Source of the DNA: Candidatus Zixiibacteriota bacterium
GTDB lineage: Bacteria > Zixibacteria > MSB-5A5 > GN15 > JAAZOE01
Direction of reading: 5' to 3'
Assembly (NCBI GenBank): GCA_030588275.1
Contig: JAUUYJ010000053.1
Coordinates: 1 to 11,248, forward strand
DNA length: 11,248 bases
Shown: positions 1 through 5,434 of the stretch, piece by piece
Numbering within the stretch: position 1 is the first letter of the stretch
Layout of the letters: each line of letters opens with the position of its first letter
The notes under the pieces: model-generated
Database searches by the model: none
What the model saw: the letters and a program-made list of their open reading frames with translations, nothing else
What the model was told of the DNA's origin: nothing
Made by a program: the position numbers and the translations under genes

Positions 1-422
1 GGGCGGTGCGCTACGATCAGCCGTTATCGCTTATTATGCTCGACATCGATTGGTTTAAAAAATTCAACGATAATTATGGGCATGAGGTTGGCAATCAGGT
101 TTTGGTCCACCTTGTCGAAGTTATCCAGGTTCATATTCGGGATGTTGATATCCTGTGCCGCTATGGTGGTGAAGAATTTATTGTCATTTTACCGCTGACT
201 ACCGAACGGGAAGCGTTGGTCATCGCCAAGCGAATTAGGGTAGCAGTCGAAGAGTCACTCTTTGCCGGTCGTTCCGAACGTCCCAACCTCAGGGTTACAG
301 TTTCGGTTGGGGTCAGTAGTTTCCCCGAAAACGGTTTGAACGAAAAAGAACTGATCAACGCCGTCGATCAGGCGATGTATCGAGCCAAAGGATCAGGCAA
401 GAACAGAGTTTGTACCGTTTGA
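1..422 (+). CDS. Diguanylate cyclase, GGDEF domain (5' truncated by window edge)
   Basis: This is the C-terminal end of a protein that makes cyclic di-GMP from two GTP. The reading frame (codons from base 3) is open to the window edge, so the true start and any sensor or receiver domain lie outside. About 139 residues are visible, nearly a full GGDEF domain. It contains the LDIDWFKKFND strand-helix with metal-binding Asp, the YGHEVGNQVL segment, and an active-site GGEEF (bases 165-179), an accepted active variant of GGDEF. An RDVD sequence lies exactly five residues before GGEEF and matches the RxxD inhibitory I-site, so product feedback inhibition is likely. The usual ending A-D-x-A-M-Y-x-A-K is present as VDQAMYRAKGSGKNRV just before the TGA. 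The upstream sensory input cannot be judged. The next gene starts 33 bases downstream but appears to have its own promoter. Confidence 0.95.
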   Translation, partial: AVRYDQPLSLIMLDIDWFKKFNDNYGHEVGNQVLVHLVEVIQVHIRDVDILCRYGGEEFIVILPLTTEREALVIAKRIRVAVEESLFAGRSERPNLRVTVSVGVSSFPENGLNEKELINAVDQAMYRAKGSGKNRVCTV

Positions 423-447
423 TGGTGAAGTAAAAATTTCATATATT
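419..447 (+). promoter_or_regulatory. Candidate sigma70-like promoter for nagZ, leaderless layout
   Basis: TTGATG (419-424) and TATATT (442-447) are separated by 17 bases. The -10 box ends 8 bases before the ATG at 456, which would place the transcript start at or beside the start codon. There is no Shine-Dalgarno in front of that ATG. The -35 box overlaps the TGA stop of the upstream cyclase gene (420-422). The -10 matches consensus in 5 of 6 positions and the -35 in 4 of 6. This is inferred from sequence only. Confidence 0.4.
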
Positions 448-455
448 GCGACATA

Positions 456-1439
456 ATGGCAGTCGTAATGAAAAGTCCCGGGCGGTTTTTTCTGATATCA
501 TTTCCGGAAAAAACCCCCGGCGACAAAATCCAATATTTTATTCTCGATAATAATATCGGCGGAATAGTGCTATTCGCCAATCATTGCAGTGATATCGATA
601 GCTTATCAAGCTGGCTGACTGATCTAAAGAAGTCGACCGATCCCGGTTTTATCGTGGCTGTCGATCAGGAAGGGGGACGCGTCTGCCGTTTTGGTCCCGG
701 CTTTCCCAAACTTGAAGCTCCGCGCTTTTATGGCCATCATCGGGAGATCGACCGGTATCACAGCGACCTTTCGCGCGTTTGCGAAAAACTGGCCCGGATT
801 GGAATCAACCTCAACTTAGTTCCAACCGTCGATCTTTTTGACACCGAAACCGATCATGTCCTTGATAGTCGGACCTTCTCAGATAATCGGGAAGTTGTTA
901 ATAAATTTGCCCGGTTAACAATCGAAATCCATCATCAATTTGGACTGACCACCTGCGCCAAACATTTCCCCGGATTGGGGCGTTCGCACGGCGACCCGCA
1001 CGAAGTTATGGCGATCTCAGAGCTGACCGAAGCGGAATTCAACGAGGTCGAATTGCCACCATTTGAGGATGCGATAAAAAACGGCGTCGATGCGGTGATG
1101 GCGACCCATCTGGCGATTCCAAAGGTCATCGACAAACCGGCATTAGCATCCGATAAAATTGTTTCCGGTTGGCTGAAAACTGATCTGTCATTTCCCGGAC
1201 CGGTTATCACCGACGACCTGTTGATGTTGGGTGGCACCGATTACACATCCCCCGATCAGCTGGCAATAGAATCTTTTTCTGCCGGGAGTGACCTGCTTCT
1301 TTTCGGGCAGGATTTTAAGCAGTTTCAAAAGATTTATACACAGTTTTCCGAACGGCTGGATGATGACTATTTTCCTGGCGACCGGTTGGCCGACGCGACA
1401 GCCCGAATCGGAGCGTATCGCCAAAAACTGATACCTTAA
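456..1439 (+). CDS. nagZ: Glycoside hydrolase family 3, beta-N-acetylhexosaminidase (NagZ type)
   Basis: A 327-aa protein, the usual length of single-domain NagZ enzymes. It probably removes the non-reducing GlcNAc from GlcNAc-1,6-anhydroMurNAc (with or without peptide) during cell-wall recycling. Visible GH3 motifs: VDQEGGRV (residues 69-76), the substrate-binding KHFPG (169-173), the Asp-x-His acid/base dyad D180-P-H182, and the nucleophile motif VITDDLLM with nucleophile likely D253. The KHFPGHG motif of characterised enzymes reads KHFPGLG here, a His-to-Leu change, with the spacing to the dyad unchanged. No signal peptide is seen, so it is probably cytoplasmic. ATG 456 is preferred to the in-frame ATG at 468 because a -10 box sits at leaderless distance from 456; neither has a Shine-Dalgarno. 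The nearby AnmK and SpoIID genes support a peptidoglycan role over another GH3 activity. The family call is firm; the exact substrate is inferred. Confidence 0.88.
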   Translation: MAVVMKSPGRFFLISFPEKTPGDKIQYFILDNNIGGIVLFANHCSDIDSLSSWLTDLKKSTDPGFIVAVDQEGGRVCRFGPGFPKLEAPRFYGHHREIDRYHSDLSRVCEKLARIGINLNLVPTVDLFDTETDHVLDSRTFSDNREVVNKFARLTIEIHHQFGLTTCAKHFPGLGRSHGDPHEVMAISELTEAEFNEVELPPFEDAIKNGVDAVMATHLAIPKVIDKPALASDKIVSGWLKTDLSFPGPVITDDLLMLGGTDYTSPDQLAIESFSAGSDLLLFGQDFKQFQKIYTQFSERLDDDYFPGDRLADATARIGAYRQKLIP

Positions 1440-1452
1440 GGTTACCTCTTCA

Positions 1453-1483
1453 TTTACAAGAAAATCGATCGGCTGTTTATAAT
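1453..1483 (+). promoter_or_regulatory. Candidate promoter for the GyrI-like/VOC pair
   Basis: A perfect TATAAT (1478-1483) lies in the 136-base spacer after nagZ, with TTTACA (1453-1458) upstream as a possible -35. The 19-base spacing is longer than ideal. It would give a 5' leader of about 85 bases before the TTG start at 1576. No convincing terminator hairpin was seen after nagZ, so read-through is also possible. Confidence 0.3.
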
Positions 1484-1575
1484 TGATTTGTATTTTTGAT
1501 CCTCCCATATTGTGGCACGGAAACCGTATAACTGTTATAAAGCAAAATGCGTTTGCACAATCAAGTGAGGCAAGG

Positions 1576-2205
1576 TTGGAAAAAAAAGACAAAATAGATT
1601 TCAAAAAAAAACTAAAGCATCTCTACCATCCCTCGCTCAAAGAGGTTGGTCTTGTCGATGTGCCACCGATGAATTACCTGATGGTCGATGGCAAGGGTGA
1701 TCCGAACAAGGTTGTCGAGTTTCAGGATGCGATTGCGGCTCTGTTTGGATTGGCCTACGCTCTGAAGTTTATGATTAAAAAAGGGCCGGACGCCATTGAT
1801 TACGGAGTTCTGCCTCTGGAAGGATTGTGGTGGAGCGATGACAAGGAAGCTTTCAATCGGGACCAAAAAGATAAATGGCTCTGGAGCTTGATGATAATGC
1901 AACCGGATTATGTTACCGGCGAGCTATACGCTGGCGCGTTGGAATTTCTAAAAAAGAAGCAGGATCTTCCCGCTCTGGAGTTGATTCGGTTTGACTCATA
2001 TTTTGAAGGACTCTCGGCTCAGATTATGCACTTGGGGCATTTCTCAGAAGAGGGGCCGACCATCGCCAAGTTGCATCAATATATTGCAATCAACCAATAT
2101 CGGTTCAACGGCAAGCATCACGAAATTTATCTAAGCGATATCAGGCGGGCGGCACCGGAAAAATGGCGCACCGTTTTGCGTCAGCCGATCAAGAAAGGTG
2201 AATAG
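1576..2205 (+). CDS. GyrI-like small-molecule-binding domain protein
   Basis: A 209-aa soluble protein of the stand-alone GyrI-like family. Matching landmarks are the N-terminal EKKDKIDFKKKLKHLY segment, the VPPMNYLMVDGKGDPN block (residues 29-44), PLEGLWWSDD (80-89), WSLMIMQPDYVT (103-114), LSAQIMHLGHFSEEGPTIAKLH (146-167, read in two parts) and GKHHEIYLSD followed by the RRAAPEKW block (179-197). Some GyrI-like proteins bind drugs and some are reported to hydrolyse cyclopropanoid toxins; which applies here cannot be told from sequence. The start is taken as TTG 1576, where family similarity begins and GAGG (1567-1570) sits 5 bases upstream. An in-frame TTG at 1483 would add 31 residues without family resemblance. 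The VOC gene follows after 23 bases, suggesting co-transcription. There is no signal peptide or membrane segment. Confidence 0.82.
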   Translation: MEKKDKIDFKKKLKHLYHPSLKEVGLVDVPPMNYLMVDGKGDPNKVVEFQDAIAALFGLAYALKFMIKKGPDAIDYGVLPLEGLWWSDDKEAFNRDQKDKWLWSLMIMQPDYVTGELYAGALEFLKKKQDLPALELIRFDSYFEGLSAQIMHLGHFSEEGPTIAKLHQYIAINQYRFNGKHHEIYLSDIRRAAPEKWRTVLRQPIKKGE

Positions 2206-2216
2206 ACGTTTCCCAA

Positions 2217-2220
2217 AAGG
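2217..2220 (+). promoter_or_regulatory. Shine-Dalgarno of the VOC gene
   Basis: An AAGG core within a purine-rich AAAAGGAAAA stretch lies 8 bases before the ATG at 2229. It is one of the clearer ribosome-binding sites in the window and contrasts with the SD-less starts of nagZ, spoIID and rpe. Confidence 0.55.
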
Positions 2221-2228
2221 AAAATATT

Positions 2229-2561
2229 ATGCCATTCAAAGTAAGTCAATGCGTCTCGTATCATCACCCGGCCAAAGATAACGTCGTCAAATTTTATCGG
2301 GATGTTATCGGCCTTGAGATTGTCTCCGACGACGAAAACATGGCTGAGCTTAAGGCTGGTCCACTGCGCCTGTTTGTCGATAAGCGAGATCGCCAACAGT
2401 TGGTGCTGGAGTTAATCGTTAGCGATCTGGAGCAGGCCAGAGAGGAATTGGTCGCCGCCGGGTGCAAGGTGATCTGCTGGGAAGGGATCGGGAAAGATTG
2501 CTACATCCGCGATCCGTTTGGACAAATGTTTAACCTCTGGCAGGAGACCAACCGCTCCTAA
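2229..2561 (+). CDS. VOC (glyoxalase/bleomycin-resistance fold) family protein
   Basis: A 110-aa single-module protein of the vicinal oxygen chelate superfamily, about the normal length for one such monomer. Hallmarks are the early HH (12-13), the KFYRDVIGLE helix-turn (21-30), the second-half strand LELIVSDLEQAREELVAAG (60-78) and the closing CYIRDPFGQMFNLWQE (91-106). In metal-dependent members the last strand usually supplies Glu in DPxGNxxE; here the corresponding place is Asn102, so the classical metal site may be incomplete. The molecule it binds or converts is not identifiable. It lies 23 bases after the GyrI-like gene and has a good Shine-Dalgarno, so the two are probably one transcription unit. 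Possible roles are small-molecule binding, detoxification or resistance; none is demonstrated by the sequence. Confidence 0.85.
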   Translation: MPFKVSQCVSYHHPAKDNVVKFYRDVIGLEIVSDDENMAELKAGPLRLFVDKRDRQQLVLELIVSDLEQAREELVAAGCKVICWEGIGKDCYIRDPFGQMFNLWQETNRS

Positions 2562-2712
2562 TGGTGACCAGTCACTTTTAAAATAGTAATAACTTTTATA
2601 GCATAGATAGCCAAAGGGATTTTGCGCCAATGCTAAACTACAAAACCAAGAATATTAGTCGTCGCTTTAGGCAGGCGTCTGATAAAACAAAACAGATTTT
2701 GAGTTGGTAGTC
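2562..2712. other. Spacer between the VOC gene and anmK
   Basis: An AT-rich 151-base spacer. Just after the VOC stop is an interrupted palindrome, GTGAC-CA-GTCAC (2564-2575), followed by four T. It is a weak terminator candidate or a possible operator. A 26-codon frame (2630-2710) ends two bases before the anmK ATG, but it has poor support. No convincing -35/-10 pair was found. Confidence 0.4.
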
Positions 2713-3909
2713 ATGAGTCTATTCCAAAAACTAACAGAAAATAAAACTCTCCGCATTTTGGGAATCAACTCCGGCACCTCAGCTGATGGACTTGACCTGG
2801 CCTTAATTGAGTTTTCTTATGATGCAAAATCTCCCCCTCCCCAGATAAAAATTTTATCCGGCGATGTTGTTCCATATCCAAATCAGATCAGGCGGGAGAT
2901 TGAACGGTTAATCGTCGCACCGGTCGTTGACAAAGAACAGCTGTGTCGTTTCGATCTCTCTTATGGACAGTTCATCGGACGAACCGCCGCTCAATTTGTT
3001 CATTCCCGCAAAGCAAAAGTTGACCTGATTGGGTCGCATGGTCAGACGATTGGGCACTTTTCAAAGAAGGAAAAATCACCGACCGGAAAATATTCGGCGA
3101 CGATGCAGATCGGTGCCGGGAGCGGTATCGCCATTGAGTCTGGCCTGCCGGTTGTGACCAACTTTCGCTCCACCGACGTGGCCTTGTCTGGTGAAGGTGC
3201 TCCGCTGACGCCGTTTGTTAACTCCCTTCTGTTTGGTGATAAATTAAAATCTCGCATCATTCTCAATATCGGAGGGATCGCCAACTTCAGCTATCTTCCG
3301 GTTGGCCATCATCCCCAAAAAGTATTGGGTGGGGACTGCGGACCGGGAAATATCATCAGCGATAAAATTTGCCAATTACTTTTTCACAAACCGTTTGATC
3401 AAAATGGATCGTTGGCCCAGCAGGGTACGGCCCGTCGGGAACTGGTTCAACTGATCAAAAAGTCAGTGCCATCCGGGAAAAATCAGAGATCGTTGGGACG
3501 AGAGCAGTTTGGGATTGATCTGATCGCCCGTTTGATACATCTGTCCCGAAACAAAAGGTATGAGCCGAAAGATATCTTAACATCGGCTTTGGAAGCCTCG
3601 GCCCAATTAGTCGTACGATCAATAAAAAAGCATCTGGATGAAAAAAAGCTTGAAGCGCTTTACTTAACCGGCGGCGGACGACGTAATATAACATTGGTAA
3701 AAATGCTTTCTGAGCAGGTCAAGCGGGTCAAAATCTGGCCGGTAGAAAAACTTGGAGCGGATGGTGATCTTCTGGAAGCGGCCAGTTTTGCCGTGTTGGC
3801 CGGATGTTTCGTAAGTGGGATAGGTTCGACGATTTCTCAAGTGACCGGCGCGGAAACGGGTGGGATCGCGGGCCAGCTTTCATTACCTCCCACCAGGAAA
3901 AGGGTTTGA
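2713..3909 (+). CDS. anmK: Anhydro-N-acetylmuramic acid kinase
   Basis: AnmK uses ATP to open and phosphorylate 1,6-anhydroMurNAc, giving MurNAc-6-phosphate in the cytoplasm, a step of peptidoglycan recycling. The 398-aa protein is slightly longer than typical AnmK (about 370). Motifs in order: ILGINSGTSADGLD (residues 15-28), GSHGQTIGH (107-115), VVTNFRSTDVALSGEGAPL, IILNIGGIANFSYL, GGDCGPGN, TGGGRRN, and GADGDLLEAASFAVLA near the C-terminus. D208 in the DCGPGN motif matches the catalytic Asp of DTGPGN in known enzymes, with Thr replaced by Cys. ATG 2713 is chosen; an in-frame TTG at 2704 would add only three residues, and neither has a strong Shine-Dalgarno. It sits between the VOC gene and the SpoIID lipoprotein gene. 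The family assignment is very secure. Confidence 0.95.
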   Translation: MSLFQKLTENKTLRILGINSGTSADGLDLALIEFSYDAKSPPPQIKILSGDVVPYPNQIRREIERLIVAPVVDKEQLCRFDLSYGQFIGRTAAQFVHSRKAKVDLIGSHGQTIGHFSKKEKSPTGKYSATMQIGAGSGIAIESGLPVVTNFRSTDVALSGEGAPLTPFVNSLLFGDKLKSRIILNIGGIANFSYLPVGHHPQKVLGGDCGPGNIISDKICQLLFHKPFDQNGSLAQQGTARRELVQLIKKSVPSGKNQRSLGREQFGIDLIARLIHLSRNKRYEPKDILTSALEASAQLVVRSIKKHLDEKKLEALYLTGGGRRNITLVKMLSEQVKRVKIWPVEKLGADGDLLEAASFAVLAGCFVSGIGSTISQVTGAETGGIAGQLSLPPTRKRV

Positions 3910-3971
3910 AAAGAGTCAGCCGAGAGAAAATAAGAAAGGTGATCGGGTCATAAATTACTGGTATTGACCGA

Positions 3972-3977
3972 TATAAA
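3972..3977 (+). promoter_or_regulatory. Candidate -10 box of spoIID-like gene, leaderless layout
   Basis: TATAAA ends 7 bases before the ATG at 3985, where no Shine-Dalgarno is present. No good -35 hexamer lies at the normal distance, so an activator may be needed or the call may be wrong. An imperfect inverted repeat, ATCGGGTCA (3942-3950) and TGACCGAT (3965-3972), abuts this box. Confidence 0.33.
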
Positions 3978-3984
3978 TAGAAAT

Positions 3985-5253
3985 ATGAATTTCTCACAAA
4001 TTAAATCAACGTTCGCCCGAATCTCCACCGTTGTCCTGCTGATAACTATCATCTGGGGGTGCGGAACTGTGCCTCGTTTGGTCGATGTTGCACCACCGAG
4101 CAATCGATTGCCGTTTGTTTCGGTCCTTCTCGATCAAGATTCTCGTCAGGTTACGATCTCAGTTGATCAAGGGGAGATCGGCGTTGATTGTTATAAAAAT
4201 GGGAAGCGGTACACCTACTATTCGCGCCAACCGCTGGTCATTGCGACGCGTGGAAAAAATATGGAACTGTATGCCGGGGCCGGCAGTCGGATTGAAAGTA
4301 ACATCAATCAGATGACAATTTCTTCACGGGCCAACAAAGGGATATTAAAATTTAACGGAAAAAAATATCGAGGCCTCTTTCAATTGGTGGCCGTTTCGGG
4401 ACAGATCAAACTAACCAACGCCGTCTATATCGAAGATTACCTTCAGGGAGTGGTTCCGCACGAGATCGGTCCGACCAAGAAAGATCAGTACGAGGCGATT
4501 AAGGCGCAGGCGGTTGCCGCCCGCACCTATGCGATGGGACATCTGGGGCAGTATGGAGCCGAGGCGGGATATGATCTAAAAGCCGATATCGGCGACCAGG
4601 TTTATAATGGTGTCATCGAAGAAAAAGAGGAAGTAAACCGGGCTATCAAAGAGACTCATGGGTTGGTAGTCACCTATAACGATGGGATGATCGACGCCTA
4701 CTATCATTCGACCTGTGGTGGTGCGACCGATGATATCGAAGATGTTTGGGACAAAGACCCGAAACCATACCTGGTCATGGTCCATGATGAGGGTGCTTGC
4801 AAAATTTCAAAATATTACGATTGGCAGGAGAGGTTCTCAGCCGATCAGATTACTCTGCGACTGGAGCAGTACCTGTCGCGGGAAAAAGGTCGGACGATCC
4901 GCGTTGGCAAAATCAGAGATATTCGGATTACCGCAAAATCACCCGGTGGTCGGGTCGGAACAATTGTCTTTGATACCGAGGGCGGACGATATTCATTCAA
5001 GCGCGAAAAAGTTCGCTGGATGCTGGGTCGTAGTGATAACCCGGACGGCATTCTCCGCTCGGCCCGAATCGAACCGGATATCCGCCGAAATGGTAAGGGT
5101 GAGATGACCGAAGTAGTTTTTATAGGACGTGGCTATGGGCATGGCTTGGGTATGTGCCAAATGGGGGCGCGCGGGTTGGCCGCCAAAGGGGTCGGTTTCG
5201 ACTCGATCCTGTCTTTGTATTATCAAGGCACCAAGCTAAAAAAACTGTACTAA
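3985..5253 (+). CDS. SpoIID/LytB-domain lipoprotein, putative lytic transglycosylase or amidase enhancer
   Basis: A 422-aa exported protein. The N-terminus has a hydrophobic stretch ending in IIWGC, a plausible lipobox, so it is probably a lipoprotein facing the periplasm. The SpoIID domain is clear: YIEDYLQGVVPHEIG, EAIKAQAVAARTYAM (residues 170-184), DQVYNGV, HSTCGGATDDIEDVW, and the C-terminal GRGYGHGLGMCQMGARGLA (from residue 381) ending in YYQGTKL. E160 in PHEIG corresponds to the catalytic Glu of SpoIID, which cleaves glycan strands to leave anhydroMurNAc. The Cys/His cluster that binds zinc in the C. difficile enzyme is missing (DLKADIGDQVY in its place). This is unlikely to be a sporulation gene, since such domains are widespread in non-sporulating Gram-negatives. 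ATG 3985 is preferred over TTG 3964 because it gives a compact signal peptide and has a -10 box at leaderless spacing. Proximity to anmK and nagZ fits peptidoglycan turnover. Confidence 0.9.
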   Translation: MNFSQIKSTFARISTVVLLITIIWGCGTVPRLVDVAPPSNRLPFVSVLLDQDSRQVTISVDQGEIGVDCYKNGKRYTYYSRQPLVIATRGKNMELYAGAGSRIESNINQMTISSRANKGILKFNGKKYRGLFQLVAVSGQIKLTNAVYIEDYLQGVVPHEIGPTKKDQYEAIKAQAVAARTYAMGHLGQYGAEAGYDLKADIGDQVYNGVIEEKEEVNRAIKETHGLVVTYNDGMIDAYYHSTCGGATDDIEDVWDKDPKPYLVMVHDEGACKISKYYDWQERFSADQITLRLEQYLSREKGRTIRVGKIRDIRITAKSPGGRVGTIVFDTEGGRYSFKREKVRWMLGRSDNPDGILRSARIEPDIRRNGKGEMTEVVFIGRGYGHGLGMCQMGARGLAAKGVGFDSILSLYYQGTKLKKLY

Positions 5254-5359
5254 TCACGAACCCTCCCGTCGCTTTTTTAATCCATATCAAAAATATTTAT
5301 CAATAACAGGCCGTTTCTCATGGCTAAAATTCGCAACATAATTTAAATTGGGTCGTCAT

Positions 5360-5365
5360 TATAAT
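5360..5365 (+). promoter_or_regulatory. Candidate -10 box of the DUF5916 gene
   Basis: A perfect TATAAT lies about 70 bases before the ATG at 5435, in the 181-base spacer after the SpoIID gene. No strong -35 is visible at 16-18 bases. The resulting leader would be about 63 bases and would contain the AGGGG ribosome-binding site. The rest of the spacer is AT-rich and shows a T-run (5270-5277) but no hairpin before it. Confidence 0.4.
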
Positions 5366-5420
5366 AGCATAGCTGTATCAACGATCGAGGTGATTTAGAA
5401 ATAGCGCGGGATTTAAAGCC

Positions 5421-5425
5421 AGGGG
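5421..5425 (+). promoter_or_regulatory. Shine-Dalgarno deciding the DUF5916 start
   Basis: AGGGG lies 9 bases before ATG 5435. It touches the in-frame ATG at 5426 and so cannot serve that codon. This favours 5435 as the start, giving an MNRK start to the signal peptide. Confidence 0.55.
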
Positions 5426-5434
5426 ATGTTTAAC

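Noticed and set aside
1462..1488. Possible terminator hairpin after nagZ (AAATC with GATTT)
   Set aside because: Only five pairs form around a long loop, with AT-rich arms; too weak to call.
1483..1575. N-terminal extension of the GyrI-like protein from TTG 1483
   Set aside because: The 31 extra residues do not resemble the family, while TTG 1576 has a nearby GAGG and begins at the usual family N-terminus. A TATAAT box also overlaps base 1483.
1188..1604. 138-codon open frame on the - strand across the end of nagZ and the spacer
   Set aside because: It is antisense to well-supported NagZ motifs, has no recognisable protein features and no plausible start region.
3964..3984. TTG 3964 as the start of the SpoIID lipoprotein
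   Set aside because: It adds polar residues before the signal peptide and has no Shine-Dalgarno; ATG 3985 gives a standard signal sequence.
4715..5107. 130-codon + strand frame overlapping the SpoIID gene
   Set aside because: It is an alternative frame over conserved SpoIID motifs, with no own signals.
3985..5253. Evidence of a spore-forming organism from the SpoIID domain
   Set aside because: SpoIID/LytB domains are widespread in non-sporulating Gram-negative bacteria, and no other sporulation gene is present.
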